A DNA stretch of 64,000 bases, taken from assembly GCF_947494055.1 (NCBI RefSeq), contig NZ_CANLTR010000001.1, forward strand, positions 62,001 through 126,000, given 5' to 3'. Below, in pieces: positions 45,061 through 54,076 of this stretch. Position 1 is the first letter of the stretch; each line of letters opens with the position of its first letter. Both the position numbers and the translations under genes were made by a program. A model generated the notes under the pieces. It did no database searches and was not told the origin of the DNA. It worked only from the letters and a program-made list of their open reading frames with translations. The stretch is from an uncultured Jannaschia sp. GTDB taxonomy: Bacteria > Pseudomonadota > Alphaproteobacteria > Rhodobacterales > Rhodobacteraceae.

Positions 45061-45089
45061 TTGCACGACGTCCTGACCTAGACTTTAAG
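45061..45089 (+). promoter_or_regulatory. Putative promoter of the GspL/GspC-like gene
   Basis: TTGCAC (45061-45066), 17-bp spacer, TTTAAG (45084-45089); -35 agrees at 4 of 6 positions and -10 at 4 of 6. Predicted start about 45096, giving a leader of about 48 nt. Confidence 0.45.
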
Positions 45090-45143
45090 TCCCGCGCCGG
45101 ACGCCTCTCGGGAGACGGCAAACCCACATGCCAGGCGGATTGC

Positions 45144-47672
45144 ATGACCCCACGCATCGCGCTCGATCTCAGTCTCGACCATATCGCCATCCTGACCCGA
45201 AGCGAGGACGGGACCTGGCTGCGCGAGGGGATCGTGCCGCTCGAGGTCGACGACATGTCCGATCGTCTGGCGCGGATGCGCGCGCGCGCCTTCGCGCGGG
45301 TCGGCGAGGGCGCCACCTCGATCCTGATCCTGCCGGACAGCCAGATCCTCTACACTTCGCTCGAGCGGGACGACCGCGATCCACGGGCCACGATCCGCAC
45401 GCACCTGAAGGGACGGACACCTTACGCCATCGAGGATCTCGCCTTCGACTTCGTCCGGAAGGGGGACCGCCTCCAAGTCGCCGTCGTCGCCAACGAGACG
45501 CTGAAGGAGGCCGAGACCTTCGCCGCCGATTACGGGTTCCGCCCCGTCCGCGTCGTTGCCGACCCCGAGACGGGCCTCTATCCCGACCGACCGGATTTCG
45601 GGCCGACCGGCATCGCCTCGGACTTGCTGGGCGGAGCGCGGGTCGTGCTCGATCTGGCGAACGGGTTCGCGGCGCGCCCCGCGCCTCCCCCGCCCGACGA
45701 CGCCCCGCAGGACGAGAGTTTCGAGGCGGCCCTGGCGCGCGCCGAGACCGCCGCCCGATCCGACCCGCCGATGGCCCCGGCCGCCCCGCCCCCCACGCCG
45801 CCCGTTCCGGCGATGGCGGACGACAAGGCCGGCTCGCCAGAACCGGTCGCGCCCTCGGTCCCGAGCGCCGCACCGATGCCGCCGACGCCCGTCGGGGCCG
45901 CGGAAGAGGACGCGACGCCGGGAACCGCGTCGACAACCGCGGACATGTCGCCCGAAGCGGCATCCCGACCGGATGCAGCGGACGGGCCGAAACCTGCCGC
46001 ACCCACGGCGGAGGCGGGCGAGGCCCGCGATCATTCGACGCCGGTTTCCGTGCAGGCCTCGCGCGACGAGGACGCGTCGGACGCGGACGCGGCCCCCGCC
46101 TTCTCGTCCCGCCGCCGGCTCGCGGCAGCGGCGACGTCATCGGTGGACATGTCCGGGTCGTCCCACCCGGACGGCGATACCGATGGAACGTCCGGGTCTG
46201 TCGGATCGAACATGTCGCCCGAACGATCGGTAGCAACCCGGGCACCAAGGATCGCCGCGCTTGGTCCGAACCCTTCCAAAGCGGACGAAGATCGGGCCGG
46301 GGCGTCAAGGCCGGGCCCCGGACGCATGGCGCTCGTCCTTACGGTCGGGTTGTTTCTCACCCTCGGCGCGGTCGGAATGTGGTCGCTCGTGACTCCGGAA
46401 GAGGAGGCCACGTCAATCGACGTCGCCAGCCCGCCCGTCGGGCAGGAGCCGGCCGCCGGTGCCGAGGAAACCGACCTCACGGAAATCCGTCCCACCGACC
46501 CGGATCCTACCGACGCGACGCCTGCAGCCGATCCGCTCGTCGGCCCGGATGCGGCGACGGATGAAACTGTCGCTGGGGAAAGCGATCGAGCGACGGAAGC
46601 CGAGGGCGTCGCGACGGAGGTAGAGACGGTTGCGGACGTCCCGATCCGGGGTCAGGCATCCGGGACGGGCCCTCCGGGCGCCACGAACGCGCCCGGCCCG
46701 GCGTCCCGCGCCGAGCCGATTGCAATCACGCCCCCTGTGATCGAGGCGGCCGACGACATCCGCGTCGCATCGAACGACCCGGCGGTAACGCTCGGCGATG
46801 CCGCGACCTTGCCCCGGGTCGAACGGCCGCGTGACACGTTTCGCCCGCGGACCGACCCGGCACCGGCAGCTCCCCAGTCCGAAAGCGACTCGGGTGCGCT
46901 TGTCGCGCCGAGCCTGGCAGGCACCCTCGCGCCCGGAGGCTATACCGTCGTCGCGGGCCGGCCCAGCCTCGTGCCGCCGCAGCGGCCGACGGATGCAGTC
47001 GAAGCGGAGGATGTTACGGAGGCCGAGCCCGAGCCTAGCGCGCCGGTGGGACTACGCCCCGTTCCGCGTCCGGACGGAATCGAGGAAAGCCTCGCGCCGA
47101 CGCCGCCCGACGACGAACCGGACGACACGCGCGCCCTACTGCGCCCGCGCCCCCGTCCCGAAGCCATCGCGGCCGCGGCCCGGGCAGGGACCGATACCGA
47201 CGCCGCCGTCGCCGAAGCGCAGCAATCCGCCGCGATCGCTGCGGCCGCGGCGGCCGCAGCGGCGTCGCTCGCCAGCCGTGCCGCGACCGCCGCGCCCGAG
47301 CCCGCCGCGCCCGATCCGGCCTCGACGCCCCAAGCCCTGACGCCACAAAGCCAGAGTGTCGCCGCGCGGCCGGCCACGAGTGCGACGCCCGCCCCGGCGG
47401 CGGTCAGCCGGCAGGTCATCCGTTCGACCGGCGGCAGCGTCGCCCGCGCCGCGACGCAGGCGAACGAGCTCCCCCTGCGTGAGACGAGCCTGATCGGCGT
47501 CTACGGTCAGCCCGACGCCCGTCGGGCGCTCGTGCGGCTGTCGAACGGTCGCTATGTCAAGGTGAAGGTGGGCGACCGGCTCGAGCGTGGCCGCGTGATC
47601 GCGATCGGCGAAAGCGAGCTTCGCTACCAGCGCAGTGGCCGGAACGTCGTGCTCGAACTGCCGCAGGGATAG
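45144..47672 (+). CDS. Chimeric GspL/PilM-like and GspC/PilP-like membrane protein
   Basis: An 842-residue protein with three visible parts. Residues 1-170 resemble the cytoplasmic actin-like domain of GspL/PilM (RIALDLSLDHIAILTRSED start; LYTSLERDD and RTPYAIEDLAFDFVRKGD). A long Pro/Ala/Asp-rich, low-complexity region follows (about 180-770), with one membrane span at about 395-415 (MALVLTVGLFLTLGAVGMWS). The C-terminus (776-842) matches the GspC/PilP homology region (SLIGVYGQPDARRALVRLSN, KVKVGDRL, ELRYQRSGR). Such parts normally belong to separate proteins of type II secretion or type IV pili, none of which is nearby. The linker is too long for a simple trans-envelope rod. Confidence 0.7.
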   Translation: MTPRIALDLSLDHIAILTRSEDGTWLREGIVPLEVDDMSDRLARMRARAFARVGEGATSILILPDSQILYTSLERDDRDPRATIRTHLKGRTPYAIEDLAFDFVRKGDRLQVAVVANETLKEAETFAADYGFRPVRVVADPETGLYPDRPDFGPTGIASDLLGGARVVLDLANGFAARPAPPPPDDAPQDESFEAALARAETAARSDPPMAPAAPPPTPPVPAMADDKAGSPEPVAPSVPSAAPMPPTPVGAAEEDATPGTASTTADMSPEAASRPDAADGPKPAAPTAEAGEARDHSTPVSVQASRDEDASDADAAPAFSSRRRLAAAATSSVDMSGSSHPDGDTDGTSGSVGSNMSPERSVATRAPRIAALGPNPSKADEDRAGASRPGPGRMALVLTVGLFLTLGAVGMWSLVTPEEEATSIDVASPPVGQEPAAGAEETDLTEIRPTDPDPTDATPAADPLVGPDAATDETVAGESDRATEAEGVATEVETVADVPIRGQASGTGPPGATNAPGPASRAEPIAITPPVIEAADDIRVASNDPAVTLGDAATLPRVERPRDTFRPRTDPAPAAPQSESDSGALVAPSLAGTLAPGGYTVVAGRPSLVPPQRPTDAVEAEDVTEAEPEPSAPVGLRPVPRPDGIEESLAPTPPDDEPDDTRALLRPRPRPEAIAAAARAGTDTDAAVAEAQQSAAIAAAAAAAAASLASRAATAAPEPAAPDPASTPQALTPQSQSVAARPATSATPAPAAVSRQVIRSTGGSVARAATQANELPLRETSLIGVYGQPDARRALVRLSNGRYVKVKVGDRLERGRVIAIGESELRYQRSGRNVVLELPQG

Positions 47673-47675
47673 AGG

Positions 47676-48023
47676 TCAGAGGCCAAACGCGGCGCGGGTC
47701 GCGTCGGTCCAGCCGAGATGCATCCCCTCGTCCGCCTCGATCAGAGGTCGCTTGATCAGGGTCGGATGCGCCACCATCAACGCCACGGGGTCGTCCGCCC
47801 GGTCCGCCTCCGGCAAGCGCCGCCAAGTCGTGGATCGCCGGTTCAGCAGGTCGGACCCGAACGCCGCCTGCCAGCCTGCCACTTCCGCCGCATTCGGGGC
47901 CTGTGATCGGAGGTCGCGCAGGATCACGTTCCGACCGGCTTCGCGCAGAACGGCACGGGCCGTCCGACAGGCGTCGCAGGTCGCCAGTCCGTGCAGCACG
48001 ATCGTCGAGGGTGTCTTGACCAT
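47676..48023 (-). CDS. ArsC/Spx-family reductase-like protein
   Basis: A 115-residue thioredoxin-fold protein of the ArsC/YffB class. The motif is TCDACRTARAVL, with a CxxC rather than the single Cys plus distant Arg of arsenate reductase; IKRPLI is the usual cis-Pro segment. Arsenate reduction is thus uncertain; an unknown thiol-disulfide role is possible. The gene ends 4 bp from the convergent gene before it. Start ATG 48023 follows a weak ribosome-binding site. Confidence 0.82.
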   Translation of the reverse strand: MVKTPSTIVLHGLATCDACRTARAVLREAGRNVILRDLRSQAPNAAEVAGWQAAFGSDLLNRRSTTWRRLPEADRADDPVALMVAHPTLIKRPLIEADEGMHLGWTDATRAAFGL

Positions 48024-48047
48024 ATATGTCCCTAAACGAGGTTCCCC

Positions 48048-48075
48048 TTGACGTAGCGCATCGACAGGTTAGCTG
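48048..48075 (+). promoter_or_regulatory. Putative promoter of the cold-shock gene
   Basis: TTGACG at 48048-48053 is a good -35; the -10 is weak (TAGCTG at 48070-48075, spacer 16). The transcript would have a leader of about 95 nt, the long 5' UTR usual for cold-shock genes whose RNA folding is temperature-sensitive. Confidence 0.4.
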
Positions 48076-48177
48076 AAAAAGTGTGTTCGCCGGTTCGGGA
48101 CCTAGCAATGCCATCGCGCCGTCGTCCACCACGCCGCCGCGATGTTGCGGGCGGGACGACACTAAGGAGACACGGGA

Positions 48178-48387
48178 ATGGCCACTGGCACCGTGAAATG
48201 GTTCAACACCACCAAAGGCTACGGCTTCATCGCCCCCGATGACGGCGGAAAGGACATCTTCGTCCATATCTCCGCGGTCGAACGGGCGGGGCTGACGGGC
48301 CTCCGCGATAACCAAAAGGTCGAGTACGAACTCCGCGACGGTCGCGACGGCCGCGCCTCCGCTTCGGATCTCGTCGCGCTCGATTGA
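48178..48387 (+). CDS. cspA: Cold-shock family RNA chaperone
   Basis: A 69-residue single cold-shock domain that melts RNA hairpins. RNP1 reads KGYGFI and RNP2 IFVHIS, both intact; the start MATGTVKWFNTTKGYGFIAP is canonical. AAGGAGA lies before ATG 48178. It is monocistronic, with a long leader and an intrinsic terminator at 48442. Confidence 0.95.
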   Translation: MATGTVKWFNTTKGYGFIAPDDGGKDIFVHISAVERAGLTGLRDNQKVEYELRDGRDGRASASDLVALD

Positions 48388-48441
48388 GCTGACATGACGA
48401 CCTGACGACGGCTGCATCCCCGGATCGCAGGCCGACCTCTG

Positions 48442-48470
48442 GACGCCCGCGCAAGTGGGCGTCTTTTGTT
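48442..48470 (+). terminator. Rho-independent terminator of the cold-shock gene
   Basis: GACGCCC (48442-48448) pairs with GGGCGTC (48457-48463) around an 8-nt loop, followed by TTTTGTT. It ends just before the convergent acyl-CoA synthetase stop at 48472. Confidence 0.85.
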
Positions 48471-48471
48471 G

Positions 48472-50376
48472 TCAGTTTCCTCCCCCGCTCCGGTCCGCCC
48501 ATTGCCAGGGCGTCGTATAGTGACCCAGCACGTCGGTCACGGCCGCATCCTTGACCTCGCCGGTCCGCTCCAGTTCCGCCACCAGACCACGGGTTTTGTC
48601 CTCCACCACGTGCGCGACCGTCGCCGCAACGCCGGCATCGGCGAGGGCAGCATCGTAGACCCGCGTGATCGCACGACGGCGGAGGTCGGGCTTGAAGACC
48701 TTGCCGACCGCCGTCTTCGGAAGCTCGTCCAGAATCTCGATATGCTTCGGTCGTGCGGCGCGTTCCTGCACCCTCTCCTGGCAATAGGCGATCAGGTCTT
48801 CGGAGGAGACGGTCGCGCCGGAGACGAGCTCGACATAGGCGCAGGGAAGCTCGCCCGCGAAGGCGTCGGGCTGACCGATGGCGCCGGCCATGGCGACGTC
48901 CTCGTGGCCCGCCAAAGCCTCCTCGATCAGGGCGGGATCGATGTTGTGGCCGCCCCGGATGATGAGATCCTTGGCACGCCCGGTGATCCAGAGATACCCC
49001 TCCGCGTCCAGACGCCCCAGATCACCGGTCCGCAGATAGCGGTCGTGGTAGTAGAGCCCGTCGTTCTTGGAGGCGTCGGTATAGGTCCGTCCGGCATAGA
49101 CGCCCGGCGAGGCGACGCAGATCTCGCCCACCTCGTCCACGGCGCAATCCCGCGGGCCGTCGCCGTCATTCGTGATGATCCGTACGTCCGTATGCATGAA
49201 CGGAATCCCGACGGAGCCGATCCGCTGCTCGCCGTCGGGCGGATTGCACGAGACGAGACAGGTGCATTCGGTCAGGCCGTAGCCTTCGACGACCGTGACC
49301 CCGGACTTCGCCTCGAACCGCTTGAAGAGTTCCACCGGCAGTGGCGAGGACCCGACGAACGCGGTCTTCACGGTGCCGATCTCCGCGTCCACGGGCCGTT
49401 GCAGCATGGCCGCCATGGCCGTGGGCACGGCGATCACGAACGTCACCTTCCAGCGCTCGATCAGCTTCCAGACGTTGTCGAACACGCCCGCGCCCCGGTA
49501 GCCCTGCGGGGTCGGGAAGATCACGTGCGCGCCGGAGGCGATCGCGGCCATCAGGATCACGTGGCAGGCGAAGACGTGAAACAGCGGCAGCGGGCAGAGG
49601 ATGTTGTCCTCTTCGGAGAAGAGGAGCCGCTGCCCGATCCAGCCATTGTAGATCATCCCGGAATAGCGATGCTGCGCGACCTTGGGCATGCCGGTCGTCC
49701 CGCCGGTGTGGAAATAGGCCGCGACGCGATCGCCCTCGGTATCTGGAAAGCTCAGATCCCGCGGCTGCTTCGCGAGGGCTTTCGTCCAGTCGAGCACCTT
49801 CGCCCCGTGCTCGACCTTCACTTTCGGGCGGATGAGCGGCACGACGAGGCGCTTCACACCCGTCAGGTAGCGGTGCAGGTCCACCTCAAGCACGGCCTCG
49901 ACCTTCGGCGCCTGGCGCAGCGCGGCGGCTACTTTCTGCGCCACGTCCGTCTTCGGAAAGGCGCGCAGGGTGACCACGACCTTCGCATTCGTCTCGCGCA
50001 GGATGGCCGCGATCTGGTCGGCCTCCAGCAGCGGATTGATCGGGTTCGCGATCCCCGCGACGGACCCGGCGAGCAGGACGGTCGCCGCCTCGGTGCAGTT
50101 CGGCAGCACGTAGGCCACCGTGTCCGTCTCGCCGACGCCGAGCGACCGGAACAGGTTGGCGCCCTGCGTCACCTGTTCGTGGAACGCGCGCCAGGTCAGG
50201 GTCTCGGCGAAGTCCTTCGGGCCGGAGAAGAGTTGGTAGGAGAGGGCCGGCCGGTCGCCGTGGGCGTCCTTCGTCTTCGTCAGGAGTTCATAGAGCGTCT
50301 TCGCCGGCTGGACCGTTTCCCAGGGCTCCGCCGCCTCGATGTCGAGGATGTCCTGCTTGGTGACGAATGATGCCAT
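48472..50376 (-). CDS. Acyl-CoA synthetase (AMP-binding)
   Basis: A 634-residue adenylate-forming ligase that likely activates a fatty or carboxylic acid to its CoA ester. Motifs: HTGGTTGMPKVAQH (P-loop), VVEGYGLTECTC, LRTGDLGRLDAEGYLWITGR, and the C-terminal Lys in LPKTAVGKVFKP. FxTPQGYRG and the 'FHVF' stretch resemble medium/long-chain ligases of the FadD/LcfB type; the substrate is not determinable. ATG 50376 follows GGGAGGA. Separate from acs (divergent family). Convergent with the cold-shock gene, separated by its terminator. Confidence 0.87.
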   Translation of the reverse strand: MASFVTKQDILDIEAAEPWETVQPAKTLYELLTKTKDAHGDRPALSYQLFSGPKDFAETLTWRAFHEQVTQGANLFRSLGVGETDTVAYVLPNCTEAATVLLAGSVAGIANPINPLLEADQIAAILRETNAKVVVTLRAFPKTDVAQKVAAALRQAPKVEAVLEVDLHRYLTGVKRLVVPLIRPKVKVEHGAKVLDWTKALAKQPRDLSFPDTEGDRVAAYFHTGGTTGMPKVAQHRYSGMIYNGWIGQRLLFSEEDNILCPLPLFHVFACHVILMAAIASGAHVIFPTPQGYRGAGVFDNVWKLIERWKVTFVIAVPTAMAAMLQRPVDAEIGTVKTAFVGSSPLPVELFKRFEAKSGVTVVEGYGLTECTCLVSCNPPDGEQRIGSVGIPFMHTDVRIITNDGDGPRDCAVDEVGEICVASPGVYAGRTYTDASKNDGLYYHDRYLRTGDLGRLDAEGYLWITGRAKDLIIRGGHNIDPALIEEALAGHEDVAMAGAIGQPDAFAGELPCAYVELVSGATVSSEDLIAYCQERVQERAARPKHIEILDELPKTAVGKVFKPDLRRRAITRVYDAALADAGVAATVAHVVEDKTRGLVAELERTGEVKDAAVTDVLGHYTTPWQWADRSGGGN

Positions 50377-50472
50377 CGTGTCCTCCCCTCGGCTCGAAGC
50401 CCCCCGCCCCGAAATTGTCGCGTCACGATGAAGGACGGGCCGCACGCTGACAAGCCGGACGCGGCGTGGTGG

Positions 50473-52266
50473 TTATTCCGCCGCCAAGCCCTCCGTGAAC
50501 TGGAGCCGCGCCAGTCGCGCGTAGAGGCCGCCCTGCCCGACCAGTTCCTCGTGCGTGCCCTGCGCGACGATCCGACCGTCCTGCAGCACGACAATCCGGT
50601 CGGCCTGCTTCACGGTGGCGAGGCGGTGGGCCACGATGATCGTCGTGCGCCCCTCGGCCAGACGCGCCACCGCGTCCTGCACCAGCCGTTCGCTCTCTGC
50701 GTCGAGCGCGGAGGTGGCCTCGTCCAGAAGCAGCACGGGCGCGTCGCGCAGGATCGCGCGGGCGATGGCGATCCGCTGCTTCTGCCCGCCCGAGAGCATC
50801 ACGCCACGCTCGCCGACATAGGTGTCGTACCCCTCCGGCAGCGCCGTCAGGAAATCGTGCGCGGCGGCGGCACGCGCGGCGCGCTCCACATCGGCGTCGC
50901 TGGCCTCCGGGTTGCCGAAGCGAATGTTGTCGCGGGCGGAAGCGGCGAAGATCACCGGGTCCTGCGGCACCAGCGCCATCCGCGCGCGGAACGCATCCCG
51001 GTCGAGGTCGCGCAGGTCGATCCCGTCCAGGGTCACGCGTCCGGAACTCGGGTCGTAGAAGCGCTGCAGCAGCTGGATCATCGTGGACTTGCCCGCGCCC
51101 GACGGGCCGACGAGCGCCACAGTCTCGCCCGGCTCGACCGTCAGCGTGATGCCGTCGAGCGCCGCCGTGCCGGGCCGGGCCGGGTAGGCGAAGCGCACGT
51201 CCTCGAACGCGACCGCCTCGCCGTTCCGTCGTCTCGGGGGCAGCGGCCGGGCCTCGACCGGGTCGCGCACGTCGTCCTCGATCTCGAGAAGCTCCACCAG
51301 ACGTTCCGTCGCGCCGGCCGCGCGTTGCAACTCGCCCCAGATCTCCGACAGCGCGGCGACGGCGCCCGCCACCATGATCGCGTAGATAAGAAACTGGATC
51401 AGCATGCCGATGGTCATGGTCTCGGCCCGCACGTCCCGCGCGCCGATCCACAGGACGCCGACGATGCCGGTGAAGGTCAGCAGGATGACGATCGCCGTCA
51501 TGATCGCCCGCACCCGGATGCGCGTCCGGGCGCTGCGGAAGCTCTTTTCGGTCACGTCGTCGAACCGCCGCCCGGCCTCGCCCTCGTAGGTATAGGCCTG
51601 CACCGTCTGCGCCGAGAGCAGCCATTCCGACGCCCGGCCCGAGGATTCCGCGATCCAGTCCTGGTTCTCCCGACTGAGCTTGCGCAGGCGCCGCCCGAGG
51701 ACGAGGATCGGCACGACCACCGCCGGAACGATGAGGAGGACAAGCGCGGAGAGCTTGGGCGCCGTCCACAGCATCAGCCCGAGCCCGCCCGCGAATATCA
51801 GCACGTTGCGAAGCGCGACGCTGACCGACGATCCGATCACCGATAGAAGCAGCGTCGTGTCCGTGGTGATCCGCGACAGGACCTCGCCCGTCAGGATGTT
51901 GTCGTAGAAGGCCGGCGACATCCCGATCATCCGTCGGAACACGGCCTTGCGGATGTCGGCCACGACGCGCTCGCCCAACCGCGTCACGAGGTAGTAGCGA
52001 AGCCCCGTTCCGACGGCGAGAAGCCCGGCGATCAGGAGCGCGGCGCCGAAATACTGGTCCAGTAGCTGCGTCTCGCCGGTCTGGAACCCGTCCACGACCC
52101 GGCGCACGGCCAGCGGCAGGATCAGCGAAACGCCGGCGGTGAGCACCAGCGCGGCGAGGGCCGCGGCCACCATCAAGCGGTGCGGCCGGAAGAACGGCGC
52201 AAGGGCGCGCAAACTGCCGATCCGCTTCGATCTCTCGCGGTCGGCGGCGGCGGAAATGTCGGCCAT
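50473..52266 (-). CDS. ABC exporter, fused transmembrane and ATPase domains
   Basis: A 597-residue half-transporter (MsbA/LmrA-like): six spans in the first 320 residues and an ATPase in the last 250. Walker A GPSGAGKST, Q-loop QDPVIFAASARDN, signature LSGGQKQR, Walker B VLLLDEATSALD, His in VAHRLATV. Functions as a homodimer; lipids, drugs or peptides are possible substrates. ATG 52266 is preferred over a TTG 27 nt upstream because GGAG is present nearby. The next gene downstream is the acyl-CoA synthetase, in the same direction after 96 bp, without obvious link. Confidence 0.87.
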   Translation of the reverse strand: MADISAAADRERSKRIGSLRALAPFFRPHRLMVAAALAALVLTAGVSLILPLAVRRVVDGFQTGETQLLDQYFGAALLIAGLLAVGTGLRYYLVTRLGERVVADIRKAVFRRMIGMSPAFYDNILTGEVLSRITTDTTLLLSVIGSSVSVALRNVLIFAGGLGLMLWTAPKLSALVLLIVPAVVVPILVLGRRLRKLSRENQDWIAESSGRASEWLLSAQTVQAYTYEGEAGRRFDDVTEKSFRSARTRIRVRAIMTAIVILLTFTGIVGVLWIGARDVRAETMTIGMLIQFLIYAIMVAGAVAALSEIWGELQRAAGATERLVELLEIEDDVRDPVEARPLPPRRRNGEAVAFEDVRFAYPARPGTAALDGITLTVEPGETVALVGPSGAGKSTMIQLLQRFYDPSSGRVTLDGIDLRDLDRDAFRARMALVPQDPVIFAASARDNIRFGNPEASDADVERAARAAAAHDFLTALPEGYDTYVGERGVMLSGGQKQRIAIARAILRDAPVLLLDEATSALDAESERLVQDAVARLAEGRTTIIVAHRLATVKQADRIVVLQDGRIVAQGTHEELVGQGGLYARLARLQFTEGLAAE

Positions 52267-52489
52267 GGGGGCTCCGGTCTCTGTCCGGGTCAATTATGCG
52301 CCGCGGACAGTGGACGCAAGCGAGCGCGGCATGCCGTCGCAATCGTTGCACAAAGCGAAAGGCGCCGTTTCCGGGGTATCGTCATGAGGTCTGACGCATA
52401 CGTTGCGGCGGGTGCCGGGGGTGCGGCCTCGCCGGCTCTGGCAGCGGAGGCGCACCCCGTCACATCGTCTGGTTGGACACGCTAAGCCT

Positions 52490-52563
52490 TGGAGCGGGCG
52501 ACGGGAATCGAACCCGTATCATCAGCTTGGAAGGCTGAGGTCTTACCATTACACAACGCCCGC
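52490..52563 (-). tRNA. tRNA-Gly (UCC)
   Basis: Minus-strand tRNA. Acceptor stem GCGGGCG pairs with CGCCCGC; anticodon stem TCAGC/GCTGA encloses loop CTTCCAA with anticodon TCC; the T arm reads CGGG-TTCGATT-CCCG; the 3' end is T followed by an encoded CCA (52490-52492). The D arm contains AATGGTA, giving the usual Gly arrangement. Confidence 0.96.
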
Positions 52564-52706
52564 GTCGGACCGGACGCTATCGCGTCACGCCGCGACAGTG
52601 CAAGTCCCGGCAGCGTGCGATTGACAAAAAGCAGGCGAAGTCGCTGTTGACGTCTGCCGTCGCCAGTCCGGATAAAGGCACCTGTCTGCAAGCGCCAAGG
52701 TCAGTC

Positions 52707-53699
52707 ATGGCAAAGGATCGTCCCGATTTCCCCCCCGATCCCAATTCGCTGGACCCGTCGGTCCTGCGGATGCTCGAGCAGATCCGCGTCGCGATCTGCG
52801 TGACCGATCCCCGTCGGCCCGACAATCCGATCGTCTACGTCAACTCCGCCTTCCTCGTCCTGACCGGCTACGAGGAGGACGAGGTGCTGAACCGCAACTG
52901 CCGGTTCCTGCAGGGGCCGGACACCACGCCCGAGAGCGTGGAGGCGATCCGGCGCGCCATTACGGACAACGTCCGCACGACGGTCGAGATCGTGAACTAC
53001 CGCAAGGACGGAACCAGGTTCATCAACGCGCTGCAGATCGGCCCGATCGAGAACGCCGACGGCGAGACGATCCTGTGCTTCGGCAGCCAGCTCGACGTGA
53101 CCGAGAGCCGGGCGGCCGAGGAACGAAGGCTGGCCGAGGAGATGGAGGAGCGGGCGCACCGGCTCCGCAACATCGTCAACGTGATGGCCATCGCGGTGCG
53201 GGTGACCGCGAAGGAGGCGCTCAGCGTCGTCGAATTCGCCAAGACCGTGACCGAGCGGCTCGACCTGCTCGGCCGCGCCCATTTCTCCACGTTCGAGCGG
53301 GCGACGACCATGCCGCTCGGCGATCTGGTCGAGACCGTCCTGCACGCCTACGCGCCGCATGGCGCCCGGCAGGCGCGGGTGGAGGGGCCGATGGTCGAGA
53401 TGTCGCCGGCGCAACTCACCCCGCTCACCCTCGCGCTGCACGAACTCGCGGCAAATGCCGTCAAGCACGGCGCGCTCGGGACCGGTGACGGGCATGTGGA
53501 GGTGACGTGGACCGACATCCGATCCGGAGACGGGCGGTTCCTGCTGAGCTGGCGGGAGGTCGGCGGACCGGCGGTCGCGGCCCCCGATCGGGAAAGCGGC
53601 TCCCGCATCATCCGCGACCTGATCGAACGCGCGGGCGGCTCACTGGTGCCGGACTGGCGCTCGGACGGTCTTGCCGTGCGGATCGAGCTGGCCCCCTGA
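52707..53699 (+). CDS. LOV-domain blue-light histidine kinase (HWE/HisKA2 type)
   Basis: A 330-residue soluble photoreceptor kinase. Residues about 20-135 form a LOV domain with the flavin-adduct motif NCRFLQ; C65 is the photo-adduct Cys, and N-Y-R-K-D-G-T completes the LOV pattern. The rest is a HWE/HisKA2 kinase: candidate His H151 in ERAHRLRNIVNVMA, ATP-site HELAANAVKHGAL and a final GSRIIRDLIERAGG. It phosphorylates an unlinked response regulator under blue light; the partner is not in the window. ATG 52707 is used; an upstream in-frame start at 52647 is less likely as it adds 20 residues with no motif. Confidence 0.9.
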   Translation: MAKDRPDFPPDPNSLDPSVLRMLEQIRVAICVTDPRRPDNPIVYVNSAFLVLTGYEEDEVLNRNCRFLQGPDTTPESVEAIRRAITDNVRTTVEIVNYRKDGTRFINALQIGPIENADGETILCFGSQLDVTESRAAEERRLAEEMEERAHRLRNIVNVMAIAVRVTAKEALSVVEFAKTVTERLDLLGRAHFSTFERATTMPLGDLVETVLHAYAPHGARQARVEGPMVEMSPAQLTPLTLALHELAANAVKHGALGTGDGHVEVTWTDIRSGDGRFLLSWREVGGPAVAAPDRESGSRIIRDLIERAGGSLVPDWRSDGLAVRIELAP

Positions 53700-53788
53700 C
53701 GCCGCCCCGGGGCCCCGCGACACGCCCACCCGATATTGAACCCCGCCCCCGTGGCCTGTAGACCGCGGCCGACAGTTCCGGAGGTTCC

Positions 53789-54076
53789 ATGTCCATCGAC
53801 CGCGAAACCGCAAGACGGGTGGCCAAGCTCGCCCGGATCGCCGTGCCCGACGACCGGCTGGACGGTCTGGCGAGCGAGTTCAACGCCATCCTCGGCTTCG
53901 TCGAACAGCTCGGCGAGGTCGATGTGGAAGGCGTGGACCCGATGGTCTCGGTCACGCCGATGCAGCTCAAGCGCCGCGACGACGTGGTGACCGACGGCAA
54001 TCAGCAGGACGCGGTCCTCGCCAACGCACCCGATGCGCGCGAGGGGTTCTTCGCCGTGCCGAAGGTGGTCGAATGA
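53789..54076 (+). CDS. gatC: Aspartyl/glutamyl-tRNA amidotransferase subunit C
   Basis: Small stabilising subunit (95 residues) of the tRNA-dependent amidotransferase. [14 protein letters not shown] and [17 protein letters not shown] are typical, as is the end [12 protein letters not shown]. It overlaps gatA by ATGA, a common arrangement; gatB is not in the window. Confidence 0.93.
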   Translation: MSIDRETARRVAKLARIAVPDDRLDGLASEFNAILGFVEQLGEVDVEGVDPMVSVTPMQLKRRDDVVTDGNQQDAVLANAPDAREGFFAVPKVVE

